A program made the translations under genes and the position numbers. A stretch of 64,000 nt of DNA from Paramisgurnus dabryanus. Taxonomy: Eukaryota; Chordata; Actinopteri; Cypriniformes; Cobitidae. The notes under the pieces are model-generated. The model did not search any database. It was not told the DNA's origin and was given only the letters and a program-made list of their open reading frames with translations. How positions within the stretch are numbered: position 1 is the stretch's first letter; each line of letters opens with the position of its first letter. The stretch covers positions 5,304,301 to 5,368,300 of the forward strand of contig NC_133351.1 of the NCBI RefSeq assembly GCF_030506205.2. Direction: 5' to 3'. Below, piece by piece: positions 1 to 10,762 of this stretch.

Positions 1-226
1 ATGCGGCGGGGTGCATGCTTGTTAACATGGGCGCTGAAAAAACCACGCGCCGCGCGGCCGCAGGCACTGCTCACCCTTGCTGTGTGAAACCGGCGTGGAC
101 TGAAGCCAATTGCGTTGCTACTACTGCGCCGCCTTTTTGGGTCTGACGAATCGACGCGCATATTTTGCGTCGACGTATTTTTTGCGTCGACGTCGTCGAT
201 TACGTCGACGCGTTGTCCCAGCCCTA
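1..226. mobile_element. 3' end of a hAT-type element, cut by the window edge
   Basis: The last 80 bases are rich in tcgacg and end in cagcccta, the same terminal sequence as the hAT element at 17141-18358, whose end also reads acgtcgacgcg before cagcccta. The other end lies outside the window. No transposase frame is visible. The short open frame across this stretch runs into the adjoining minisatellite and is not a gene. Confidence 0.6.
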
Positions 227-386
227 GTTGGATGGTTTTGGTTGAGGTCTCATGGGGCTTAATGGTGTTGCTTGTGGTCTCATGGGGTGTGATTGTGTTG
301 GTTGTGGTCTCATGGTGTTTGATGGTGTTGTTTGTGGTCCCATGGTGTTTGATAGTGTTGATTAGGTTTTGATAGTGTTTGATGGC
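227..386. repeat. 30-bp minisatellite, first block
   Basis: About five diverged 30-base units of the form ggttgtggtctcatggtgtt followed by a tgatggtgtt-like part. It continues at 933 after a transposon insertion. Small open frames on both strands here are by-products of the repeat. Confidence 0.8.
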
Positions 387-389
387 TTA

Positions 390-929
390 AGGGCGATTTA
401 TAGTCGTGCGTAGGTCCTACGGCGTAGCAGCGACGGCGTAGGTTCGCGTCGGTTTTCATTTATACTTGTGCGTCGCCATCCGCGTCGACGTGCAAACACA
501 CGCGAAACCGCTGGTTGTCAGTAATCACGCGTGTAACCACAGTAGCAGCAGAAGTCGTCACAGAAGAAGCTAAGCAAGTTAACCCACAAACGAAGAAGAA
601 ATAGCAACTTGTTGTGTATAATTTGAGAAGACCAGCAATGATGGAAGTAAGTAAACAGCGACTTATGTTTCAGTTTGAGTTAAATCACTCCTCAACTTGG
701 CTCACCTTTGTTTTCACCGTCTCAAATGGAAATACCTTTGACGCAGTTTTTTTTACCTGACGGGAGGGGTTCTGGTGGACCAATCACAGCGCTTAAGGTC
801 CGCGTAGAGCCGACGCGCTGTTAGAAATTTTGTGAGGTGCGCGTCAGGCTACGCAGAGCTACGCACAGGCTACGGATAGCCTACGCCGTAGCTACGCCGT
901 AGGACCTACGCACGACTATAAATTGCCCT
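390..929. mobile_element. PIF/Harbinger-type MITE inside the 30-bp minisatellite
   Basis: The element starts agggcgatttatagtcgtgc and ends with the near-perfect inverse, about 40 bases on each side (…gcacgactataaattgccct). It is flanked by tta at 387-389 and tta at 930-932, the 3-base target duplication typical of PIF/Harbinger. At 540 bp it has no transposase, so it is non-autonomous. A degraded relative of one end lies at about 59499-59545. Confidence 0.8.
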
Positions 930-932
930 TTA

Positions 933-1376
933 GTTGTTTTGGTTGGGGTCTCATGATGTTTGATGATGTTGGTTAGGGTTTCATTGTGTTTAATGGTGTT
1001 TATTGGGGTCCCATGGTGTTTGATAGTGTTGATTGGGGTTGGATGGTTTTGGTTGGGGTCTCATGGGGCTTAATGCTGTTGGTTGTGGTCTCATGGTGTT
1101 TGATGGTGTTTGATGGTGTTGACTGGGGTTGAAATGGTTTTGGTTGGGGCCTGATAGTGTTGAATGGTGTTGGTTGTAGTCTCAATGTGTTTAATAGCGT
1201 TTATTGGGGTTTGATAGTGTTGGTTGTGGTCTCATGGTGCTCGATTGGGTTGGTTGTGGTATCATGGTGTTTGATGGTGTTAATTGGGGTTTGATGGTGT
1301 TGGTTGTGGTCTCATGGTGTTTTTACGGTATTTGATGGTGTTGGTTGAGGTCTCATGTTTGATAGTTGTGGTAGTG
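933..1376. repeat. 30-bp minisatellite, second block
   Basis: Same 30-base unit as 227-386, here about 14 diverged units. Variation among units is mostly substitution, which suggests an old array. The MITE at 390-929 interrupts what was one array. Confidence 0.8.
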
Positions 1377-1887
1377 GTTTGTTGGGACAGTTTTTCTGAA
1401 TCAGCGCTTGTTATGCATGACTGGCCATAGTGTGAGCCTGCCCAGGCAGATCTTATACATGAGTGATGGCAGATCCAGGGCTTGTAAGGGCGTGACCTAA
1501 TGAGCAGTAACATAAACCCCAGTCAGAGCAGATGACGTCCAGATCTGTGTTTTGTGTGCTGTGATGAGGTCAGTCAGGGGTCTGAAATCACCATCTTTAT
1601 GACCGGTCCATCTAAACCTTTCAGTGGATTATGGAATATTAATCCCTAAGCATCATGCAAAGCATCAAGCAAAATATGGTTTGTACTTTTTGCCAGTACC
1701 TTATTTTTTGTGGATTATTGATGTGGATGGATTGCAAACTTGTAAAGGTCTTAATTTGATAAAGGTATTTATTTATGTACGTCTTTACCAGAGTATGGGA
1801 AAATATCATATTGTATAAAATAAGAAAAAATTATATAAAAATAGGATTTGGCCTATTAACTATTGTGTTAAGCAACATAAGAATGGA
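1377..1887. other. no feature recognised
   Basis: No long open frame, terminal repeat or splice-bounded exon is recognised. The two small open frames at 1624-1978 have no protein-like composition and run into a SINE fragment. Confidence 0.4.
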
Positions 1888-1975
1888 GTGCATTCAAACC
1901 ATAAGTTACATTTCATTAATCACGTGTGTGTTTCTGGGATCAAACCCACGACTTTTCACCAACGCTTCACCAATT
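1888..1975 (-). mobile_element. tRNA-derived SINE fragment
   Basis: The reverse strand reads gtgggtttgatcccagaaac, a tRNA-like B box, followed by the acacac-type spacer seen in the other SINE copies here (54491, 55786, 22131, 51391). The 3' tail and most of the A-box region are missing or degraded. Confidence 0.5.
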
Positions 1976-2329
1976 TAAATTTAGAAACTTACTTTATTGA
2001 AAGTTGGAAGAATTTTTTTTTCGAAGTTGAAACATTTTTCGAAGTTCGACAGTTAATGGTTTAATAAATTATGACGATTAATTGCCTGTTTTAGGACTTT
2101 GCCGATTATGACGATTATTTGTCTGTTTTATTGCTTTGACATTTAATTCTCATAAATGTTTTGCTTGTTTTTCACACAAATATATCTTTCAAAAACTAAA
2201 AATTCTTCATAAGAAATAAACACAATAAAGTGTCTGAAAAATAAGTAAAATTAAAAATAAACTCACTATACCAGAACAGGCTTTAAATAGTAGCCAATCA
2301 TACTAAGGTCATATTAGTACAATTAGTAC

Positions 2330-2532
2330 ACATGTATTGAATGGCTTTGCAGTGTATCACGTTGCACTGTCAGTTAAGGAGCGGGATCTGATACGGTCTC
2401 GTTAATACAGGCGCTGCAGCTCCCCCTTGTGTTTTTTTAGAGAGAAGTGCAATCATTGTGGTGATCTGAAATCATTGCGATGAGGTCAAACAATCGCGGT
2501 GAGACGATTATTTAATCATCGTGACAGCCCTA
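2330..2532. mobile_element. hAT-like element end
   Basis: The stretch holds aatcattg, aatcgcggtgag and aatcatcg repeats and ends in gacagcccta, a terminus shared with fish hAT elements. The opposite end was not found. Confidence 0.45.
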
Positions 2533-2799
2533 GTGATTAATCTTGTTAGTTAATAGATTTTACGTTGACGTCTTTAAATCTTTTATAACTTTCTGTGAAG
2601 CAGCTGCATGGTTAATTCGAAACATCCAAAACTAAATAATATAATGTAAATAACAAATAGTTATGGGAGTTATGTTGTTAGTAAAAAATCCAAAACTAAT
2701 AGTTTAAGGACACGTCAACTTAGCAATTTTACATCTCTGATTCACAACTGAATATTTGTTGCCCAAACATACTGCCGAAATGAGCACAAATTGACCGCT

Positions 2800-2883
2800 G
2801 TAATTGAAGCTTTTGGCGATTATGTAATTGTTTCACCTGTAATTGTAATCCCGGTTAGTTTTTTGATTAATTGTGCATCCCTA
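2800..2883. mobile_element. probable DNA transposon end
   Basis: It ends in attaattgtgcatcccta, the same kind of tgcatccct terminus as the complete hAT elements at 15850 and 51896. The start is unclear. Confidence 0.35.
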
Positions 2884-3708
2884 CATTGGACTGAACAGAA
2901 AAAGTTGGGATAAGCATTTTGTGTTTATAAAAGCAAGAGTGTTTGATAGATAATACTGCCTGCAGTCATTTTTTCTGAAGACGAGATTAATTACATTGAA
3001 ATATGGCCATCCTGTACAGTAGCTTAAGTTACTGCTTACCAATGGGTTATAATAATAAGATCTGCAACATGCCTAGTCAACAATAGACAGCAATGTGAAG
3101 TTTTGAAATATTGCTGATGTCTTTGCTTGCTTTTCCATGAACGGCCATCTGTGTATTTGCAAATTGTCATTAATCACAAGTACAGATTTTTACCTTCATG
3201 CAGAGTTATCTCACAAAAATGACTTAACTTTGGTGTCAGCAGTGATGGGATTGAAGCTGAGAACTCAGTTTGCTTCTAATTCACAAATCTGCTTCGATTA
3301 GAAGGCATCATATTCAGAAGTTTACTTCTACTCGCTTTCATGTGCTGTCATTAATAAAGTTTTTCAGGCGCTTAGTAAGCATTCTTTTCTTTCAGCATCA
3401 CAAACAACACATCCAGTTAAATGTAATCATGATTACACTCTTAAAAATAAAAGTGCTACAATAAAAAAAAGAAAACAGTAACTTTTTAATGTTTTGTTAT
3501 GTAATGCTTTTGTGTGTTGTGAAAGTGATTTTAGTGTTTTTGTCTACAAAACAGCACGTAACATACGATAGATATACATTCTTATTACTACGGTTTTACT
3601 TGCTCTCGAGTGTTTATGCACTGGCTTCGTAGAGTTGCCAGATTTACCAAGTAGTAATAATTGAGTAAGCATTGCATTCCTTTTCTCACGAACATTTTCC
3701 TAAAATAT
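2884..3708. other. no feature recognised
   Basis: AT-rich sequence without a convincing exon, RNA gene or element boundary. Confidence 0.35.
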
Positions 3709-3820
3709 CAGTCCCTCCAGAAAAACGCGATAATGCGATCGCATGATTCAATGCATAATCAGCCAAAGTCCGCATATTTATGCGAGGGCCGCATTTTTTC
3801 AAAAACAATGCCCTTTCACT

Positions 3821-4048
3821 AGCCTAGAAATCTAGACGCACCCTAGCGGCCACAAAATATATTTGCTGCCAGGGTTTAGTCTAGGCACTCACAATACACT
3901 TAACAGCTCCAAAAACCAAAATTTGGTCAGGCCAATCACATCGTGTGTAGCGTCGTGTGTAACCTTTTATCCCGCCCCTTGCATTGAGCCGTTTGTGTGA
4001 AGAGTTGCCAGACCTTACATCTTGATGTAGGTCTGGCTAACCAGGCTA
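3821..4048. mobile_element. nested 228-bp element with 10-bp flanking duplication
   Basis: Flanked by exact copies of ccctttcact at 3811-3820 and 4049-4058, and absent from the sister copy of the host element at 43206. It begins agcctagaaatctagac and ends gtctggctaaccaggcta, a loose inverted repeat. The family is not recognised. Confidence 0.65.
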
Positions 4049-4270
4049 CCCTTTCACTGCATAAATGACAGATTTCTAGGCGCAAAATATGTGGGGTTGC
4101 ATGTTCTTCATAATCCCCGCATTTTTGTAGCAAAAAGTCACTTATATCTTAGCACAAAGTTAAAAAAATATTGCATTTACTTCAAACAAGCGCAGCCATG
4201 TCCTTTGTTGCCATGGGAATGAAGTGACATGAACATTATTGAAAAGCTGCAAAAGCTGCAAACAGTTTTT

Positions 4271-4929
4271 GCAAGTTCCCGCATCTCTTGCAAGTTCCCG
4301 CATCTCTTGCAAGTTCCCGCATCTCTTGCAAGTTCCCGCATCTCTTGCAAGTTCCCGCATCTCTTGCAAGTTCCCGCATCTCTTGCAAGTTCCCGCATCT
4401 CTTGCAAGTTCCCGCATCTCTTGCAAGTTCCCGCATCTCTTGCAAGTTCCCGCATCTCTTGCAAGTTCCCGCATCTCTTGCAAGTTCCCGCATCTCTTGC
4501 AAGTTCCCGCATCTCTTGCAAGTTCCCGCATCTCTTGCAAGTTCCCGCATCTCTTGCAAGTTCCCGCATCTCTTGCAAGTTCCCGCATCTCTTGCAAGTT
4601 CCCGCATCTCTTGCAAGTTCCCGCATCTCTTGCAAGTTCCCGCATCTCTTGCAAGTTCCCGCATCTCTTGCAAGTTCCCGCATCTCTTGCAAGTTCCCGC
4701 ATCTCTTGCAAGTTCCCGCATCTCTTGCAAGTTCCCGCATCTCTTGCAAGTTCCCGCATCTCTTGCAAGTTCCCGCATCTCTTGCAAGTTCCCGCATCTC
4801 TTGCAAGTTCCCGCATCTCTTGCAAGTTCCCGCATCTCTTGCAAGTTCCCGCATCTCTTGCAAGTTCCCGCATCTCTTGCAAGTTCCCGCATCTCTTGCA
4901 AGTTCCCGCATCTCTTGCAAGTTCCCGCA
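4271..4929. repeat. 19-bp minisatellite, about 34.7 units, apparently identical
   Basis: The unit gcaagttcccgcatctctt repeats from 4271, with 34 full units and a 13-base partial unit. I see no substitution between units. Because 19 is not a multiple of 3 and the unit happens to lack stops in every register, four + or - frames read through as proteins of 237-281 residues with a 19-residue period. These are not genes. The array sits inside the transposon at 3709-5055, exactly where the sister copy has two diverged units. Confidence 0.95.
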
Positions 4930-5061
4930 ATTACATCGAAAAAAATGCATAAATATTCGTCGTACTCCATCGCATTTTTTAAGAAAACGTGCCGGAAGAT
5001 CAAGGATTTTTGCCTGCAACAATCACAAAAATACTGCGTTTTTCTGGAAGGACTGAAATAT

Positions 5062-5475
5062 TAATGTGGGAAAATTTAACTGAAAATTATTTTCTGAGCA
5101 TGAACCCTTTGTTGTATTCTGATCAAATCTACCCAATGACCTTTTCTCAAATGCAAAAACTTTAGTTTGTAAAGTAATCCGATTCCGCCGGAAACTTGGC
5201 AACACTTCACTGTAAACAAAATGCAGCATGAAGTTAAAACAACATGGCTTTGCAAATCAATTGAACCTACTATTTTAAGTTTTGGCTTGTAAAAAGTTGA
5301 CACAACTTATTAAATCAACTTGAAATTGTTACATAAAAAACCATAAAAATATTGTTGAGATGACAAAAATGCTGCGTATTTGTTGCAGTGTGGCTTACAT
5401 AACACTTTGGACTGTTTCAATATGCCGGATGACTCTCAGATAACAGCCTGTAAAAACGGATGCCAATGATGTATC
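5062..5475. other. no feature recognised
   Basis: No element boundary, exon or RNA gene seen. Confidence 0.35.
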
Positions 5476-5670
5476 TACTCTTAGACAAGATGTCACTGGG
5501 GACCGTACCTTGTAAAAAGTATCATTTTGGTACAGATATGTAACTTTCAGGTACCAGTATGTATTTCTTAAGTACCAATGTGCACTTTTTAGGTACAAAC
5601 GTGTACTTTTTGAATAGGTAACACCCCAGTGACAACTTTTGCACTTTCTTGTACCTTTTTTCTAAGAGTG
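5476..5670. mobile_element. short MITE rich in ggtac
   Basis: Ends are actcttaga and tctaagagtg, with inner arms tgtcactgggg and ccccagtgaca. The middle has repeated ggtac-centred motifs, as in a MITE family common in teleosts. Length is 195 bp and no coding capacity is seen. Confidence 0.65.
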
Positions 5671-5928
5671 AATGTATTGTATATCTATGAAGCTTTATAG
5701 CATTCATGTGTTGTAGTCACATGTCAATGTATGCTATTTTCATGAGGGTTATTCATACACATGAAATAGAGCTGATTGTTCATCTCTCGCATCAATCTGT
5801 GAAGGTCAAGTTGTTCCTTGTGACTTTTATATGATGTTTGGTGCCTATGGAGGACACAAGGTCCAACTTTGTCCAATAAAAATGTACTGCAAGGCTGCAA
5901 TGGCCAATGGTTGGAGAGGAATATTTAC

Positions 5929-6060
5929 CAGTGAAAAGTTTGGACACACCTACTTGTTTATATTTTTTCCATATAAATTATTAGTTAGGTCAACCAAGCT
6001 ATGAAATAACATACATCGGCCTATGGGAACTATTTTGTGTCCTAAAACATACAAATCAAT
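5929..6060. mobile_element. Tc1/mariner-like end fragment
   Basis: The sequence cagtgaaaagtttggacaca follows close after a ta, and resembles Tc1-like termini known from fish. The remainder is degraded and the right boundary is approximate. Confidence 0.5.
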
Positions 6061-6759
6061 ATTTCTTGTTTAATGTGTCACATTTTGCATAGGTTACGCT
6101 TACAGCTCTGCACATTCTGGACTGTATTTCTTTTTATTTAGTTTTGTAAATAAATTCATACATATGCACAATGTATATATTTATTATTATTAGTTCATAT
6201 TGTGCATTTATGGTTTATAATAATTCAATTTGAATTTGGTAACGTCAGTACAGACACTGTTGTGTTTTTGATGCACAATGTGGTTCAGTATCTTTACAAT
6301 AGCTGTTGACCTGCTCATTGCTATGTCCTGTTTTTCCCCAAATCTCGAATATAACACAGCCTTTCACAGTAAACACTTGAATGATTTGCCTCTCTCCGGT
6401 ACATTTATCTAACAAAATAATACTGCATTAATAATAAAATAAATGCTTTGATCAGCATGAGAGCGTCATGTCAGATTACATTTTTATTTTTTGAGCAATC
6501 ATCCCGTTTGACGTCAGTGATTTGAAGGGTCATTGATGTTAAGCTGAGGTCAGGGAGCCCAGATCACGCACACACGGTTTATTTATTAATTTCTTTTTCG
6601 CTCATAAAAGTCAATATGATGTCCATCCTGTGTGCTTTCATTCTAGAAACTAAAACGCTTGGAATTAACACAAACAGTTGAGTTTAAACAAACCTGATGC
6701 GTCATCAGTCTTTATGTTGGGTATGCATCAGTTAGCATCAGACCCTTTTATGCTGTATG

Positions 6760-6868
6760 CACTCTTTGGTACCGATATGTACCTCTGAGGTACAATTTGA
6801 CCTCTTTAGGTGCAACTGTGTAATTTTTCAAAGGTACCGCCCAAGTGGCAGCTAGGGACCATTTTTTG
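6760..6868. mobile_element. truncated copy of the ggtac-rich MITE
   Basis: It shares cactctt, ggtaccgatatgtacct and ggtaccgccc…gtggcagc with the element at 5476-5670. One end is missing. Confidence 0.5.
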
Positions 6869-8890
6869 ACCATTTCATAATTAGAAGCATGTCGTTGCTT
6901 TTTAAGGTTTTTGCTTGGTGGATGATAAAATGGGTTTGAAAATCCCATGGACCTGTGTTTGATGGGGGAACCTGAACCTACTTTAGAAAGCATGAGATCA
7001 TAAGGTTATGCTCTACTTTGACTACTTAATAACCCTAGTGGTGAGTTTTGCATACAGTAGGCATAAATGCAATTGTAAATATAACTTTTACAACCCCAAA
7101 TGAACCATACACATTTTCTTTATAGTTTAACTTTTTTTTTGCATTGCACGAGTGAAACCAGAAATTTAGCAATCTGTATGTTAGGGTTAGGGTTAAGGAA
7201 TGCTTCTTCCACTTTAAATCTAGATCAGTTTATGTGCTCTTTTTAATTTCCATACTGGTATTCTTCTCTGACCTCATGCAGATTCTGGTCCATTCAAGCT
7301 GAACGCATTTCAAGCGTGATTGCATTCATTAAACTGTCAGCACTGCTCTGAAAAGACTGTATAGTTTCTTTACACACTTTTGTCCCTCTCACATGCAATC
7401 AGACTTCTGATGTTGGGCTCCTGGGTTCGGTGACCTATAGGTCCCGGTCTTTACCCAAAACAGAACAGGATTGTGGGAAATGGCCAAGCCTGAAGGAGCA
7501 GGAGCATTCCTCCCACACATCTCTGCTGACTGCCAGCCAACACTTGAAAATGAAGTACTGGGATTGCTCGGTTTAAGGATTGAGTTTAGAAAGCTAGGTT
7601 CATTAGTCTGTGGCATTCAGGCTGTAACTGGTGGCTTTGCTTTTGTGTAGTCGACTGTAAGCAAGAAAGCCAAGTTGGATTTAATCGTGCAATGATGCTG
7701 ATCAGTTTGTTGCCCATTCACAACACAAGCGGGATCATTAATCTTAACTTCTCATTTTATCCGCCATCTTTTATGGATTTGTGTCCAGAGTGCATTATGG
7801 GATTGCTGCGTTTGTGAAGTCTGCCTTTAGAAATGAGCCAAAAGGTGATGTCAGTTCTCATCATGAATCTCTTCATGAAAGCGTCAAGCCGGTTGTTTTC
7901 ACCGCTTGTATTTTTAGCATCAAGGGTTGATGGTAAGGTATGGAAAGCAGCATGAAGCTACAAGACTTCCAAATTGTTGTTTTTATGGTTAGACCAAACG
8001 GTTCATCAAAAATCACTCTTAGTGGTCGGTCAGAGGTATAAAGATGGAGTAATGACATTTTATTTTAATATTATTTCTCGCTGATCCTATAATTGTATGC
8101 ATGAGGTGCTTTTTATGAAGTCAACCCCTGCATACTCACGCAGTTACCTGTCATCCATTTGCTTGTTAATTGCTGGTTTGAGTTCTTCTCGCAGTATGGG
8201 GTGGCACTGTTTAAGAAAGTCACGCTTATAATTACAACATCCCTGCGATGAAAGTAATGAGTATCTCTTCATTGTCAAATAATGTATAGTGACGGTACAA
8301 TTAAATCGGCAGTAATGTAAGGGTATTGAAAAGCAGAAGGTGATGTAAGCCAGGATCGAATTCTTATCTTCTATTTGAACAATGCTGCCGCATATGCAAT
8401 ATTGATGCAAATTGTTGAATTTAACAGTAAAACTATGCTCAAACACAGAGGTTTTAAAAATTTTGTCAGCCTAAATTATTTACTTTAAGGACCCCTTGAG
8501 ATTTTAAGTAGATAAATCAATAATTTATTAGCACATTTGCATGTTTAACTTCAAAAGCATTTCATTTTGCATTCGTTTTGAATGCATTTTTTAGGCTTAT
8601 TTTTCGTAGTTGTTGTTATTATTACCTGATATTAGACCTTCATCTGGTAATTTTTTTTATTGGTTAGCCTACATAAAATCTATCTGTCCGTGTAGTGTAG
8701 TGTTGTGTAATGGTCACATGACATGCAGATTAAACAAATTAAATATTTTTGTTAGTATGTGTTTTTATTAGGTGTTTATAATTAATAATATAGTTTAAAT
8801 AATTTACATTTTATGATTTAATTGTAAAGTTAAATGTATTGTTTTTAATCTACTCACAAATTTCCTGCAGGAGTTCACAAACCAAGAGTT
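6869..8890. other. repeat-poor stretch, no gene recognised
   Basis: No exon with both splice sites and no terminal repeats were found. Short reverse-strand frames at 7389-7616 and 8144-8446 lack any recognisable protein pattern. It could be intron or intergenic DNA. Confidence 0.35.
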
Positions 8891-8898
8891 GCTTTGAA

Positions 8899-9178
8899 GC
8901 AGTGCTCTCCAACATTGTGCCCGCGGGCACCAGGTTGCCCGCACAGAGTCTGTGAGGTGCCCGCCAAAGCACATTCTATTAATAGCCTCAATTTTAATAT
9001 TTATTTAATTTTTTTATATTAGCTTGGCTTCTTTTATGTATGCTAACATTTTAAACAACGATATAACATATCAACAAGTAAAATTAAATAATATCAACAA
9101 GTAAAATAAAAAAGTTTGAGTAGACTGTATATAAAAAAAGTAACCTTCCAGATTGTTTTATCCATTGTGGTAGCCCCT
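8899..9178. mobile_element. hAT-like short element
   Basis: It starts gcagtgctctccaacattg, contains repeated gcccgc motifs and ends ttgtggtagcccct, a weak inverted match. It is flanked by gctttgaa at 8891-8898 and gctttaaa at 9179-9186, an 8-base duplication with one difference. The right flank overlaps the next element's target site. Confidence 0.5.
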
Positions 9179-9185
9179 GCTTTAA

Positions 9186-9839
9186 AGGGATAGCTATCCC
9201 AAATTTAAACCCCATAATTTACTTGCCCTCAAGCCATCCTCGATATATATCAAATGTCCTGTCTGTTCCAAGCTTTTTAATGGTAGTAAATGGTGCTTCT
9301 GATTTTAAGCCAAAAAAACGTCTATCCATCCTTCACAGAAGTAATCTACACAGCTGCGGTGGGTTAACTCTTTCCCTGCCAGCATTTTTGAAAAAAGTCA
9401 GCAGCAGTTTTTTATGATTTTTACAAAAGTTAGTGTTTTATATGTTTGGTAAGAGCGCCACCTATGGGATAATAGCGGAATATATATTGCCCTACAAACT
9501 CGTCATTGGCAGGAAAGTGTTTTCTCTTAATCCTTGAACTCATTAATGGTGGGAAAAGAGTTAATAAAGGCCTTCTGAGGGCAATCAATCCAATTTTGTT
9601 ATTAATAAATATTAATATTTTTCACAAACTTAAATAACTAGCTTTTGATAATGACCGACGAGCGTTAACAAGTAAGTGTGTTTCCAGCGTATGACTTGGT
9701 GTACGAGACATAAAGGCCAGGACGTTTTCTAACATAACTCCGATTGTGTTTTTCTGAATATAGATAATCATAAATATCAAGGATGGCTTGCGAGTGAGTA
9801 AATCATGGGGTAAATTAAATGTTTTGGTGTACTATTCCT
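9186..9839. mobile_element. TTAA-target MITE, agggatag family
   Basis: Ends agggatagc and actattcct lie between ttaa at 9182-9185 and 9840-9843. Sub-terminal arms (ccccataatttact / agtaaatcatgggg) are complementary. TTAA duplication fits piggyBac or Kolobok. Related copies are at 18891, 21492, 46760 and 59709. It holds the nested MITE at 9368. Confidence 0.65.
9368..9560. mobile_element. nested ctctttccc MITE with TTAA target
   Basis: Ends are ctctttccctgcca and tggtgggaaaagag, flanked by ttaa at 9364-9367 and 9561-9564. Internal tcgtcattggcagg is shared with copies at 48895-49328 and 58594-59005. Confidence 0.65.
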
Positions 9840-9877
9840 TTAACCAATCACAGAATAATACATGGTGCCATTTTGAG

Positions 9878-10265
9878 TAGGAATGTGCAAAAATATCGAT
9901 ACAGCTAACTATCATGATAGTTAGCTGTATCGATATTTCAATCTCTACTATTGATATTTTAAAAACCATCAAATCCCTCTGTGTGCGTCAAATGACCTCC
10001 GCCGCCGCTGCTGTAGTTGTCACTGTCCAGTTGTCTGCCATACGGCCATTCGGCCAATGTCTCAGAAGTTAGAGGGAGTGAGAATGTAATGCAGAACATT
10101 TAAAAACAGTTCAGCTCAATTTTTTTTTACATTTTTGATAAATAAATAAAAAGTATTGCAATGTATCGCAGCATGCAGCGGTCTGTATCGCGCCGTACCG
10201 TATCGCTAAAACACTGTACCGTGATACGTATCGTATCGGGAGGCCCTTGCCAATACCCAGCCCTA
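9878..10265. mobile_element. hAT non-autonomous element, family with gggtattggcaaggg end, copy A
   Basis: One end reads gggtattggcaagggcctc on the reverse strand, ending at cagcccta (10265); the other is taggaatgtgcaaaaatatc. Flanks attttgag (9870-9877) and tttttgag (10266-10273) form an 8-base duplication with one mismatch. Copy B at 60786-61199 is in the opposite orientation. Both carry the cgatac-rich terminus. No transposase is present. Confidence 0.75.
9891..9938. repeat. 48-bp perfect palindrome, no spacer
   Basis: The 24-base half starting aaatatcgatacagctaact is followed directly by its exact reverse complement. It lies at one end of the hAT copy A. Copy B has only one arm (acgatagttagctgta) near its end, so the palindrome is specific to this copy. 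Confidence 0.9.
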
Positions 10266-10762
10266 TTTTTGAGTATAGTTACCGCTGGATTTTGAGATTT
10301 GCTTTTCCATGCTGTTGTTGATAAAGTTCCTCTGTGGTTGCTAGGGTGTTTTTAGTGGTTGTTAAGCTGTTCTTAATAGTTGCATGTCAAAAGAGTTCAC
10401 CCTCAAGTTAGTTTACTAGCTTACTAGATAGATAGAAGGGGACATGATATTTATTTTATTTTTGAAAGTTATATTTTTGGGGATTTGTAAATCCCAGAGG
10501 ACAGTAAAAAATTGGACAGGAAAATCCGGAATGTGATCTAGGGATGCATAACGATTAATCACGATTAATCTATAGCAGAATAAAAGTTTTTGTTTACATC
10601 ATATATGTGTGTGTGAACTATGTGTATAATAATTATGCATATATAAATGCATATGCACACATGTATAATTTTAAGAAAAAAATATATTAAGTATATATAT
10701 ATTTATATATAATGTAAATTATACATAAATATACAAATGTATATACACATGTTAACATTTCT

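Larger units (their letters stand above)
3709..5055. mobile_element. inverted-repeat element with 6-bp target duplication, enlarged copy
   Basis: Ends are cagtccctccagaaaaacgc and gcgtttttctggaaggactg. It is flanked by aaatat at 3703-3708 and 5056-5061. A second copy at 43206-43679 aligns throughout: both share ttcaatgcataatcagccaa near the start and gctgcaaaagctgcaaacag before the variable region. This copy is 1347 bp against 474 bp because it carries a nested 228-bp insertion and a 659-bp minisatellite. No transposase is present. Superfamily is not assigned; a 6-base duplication occurs in some hAT and Dada families. Confidence 0.8.

Noticed and set aside
4271..4929. CRISPR-like array
   Set aside because: Units are contiguous with no unique spacers, and the setting is a fish genome with SINEs, LINEs and MITEs.
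4160..5064. Overlapping repetitive protein genes of 237-281 residues on both strands
   Set aside because: All come from one 19-base unit without stops. No independent coding evidence, and the sister transposon copy lacks the array.
7175..7196. Interstitial telomere repeat (gttagggttaggg)
   Set aside because: Only about two and a half ttaggg-type units, easily due to chance.
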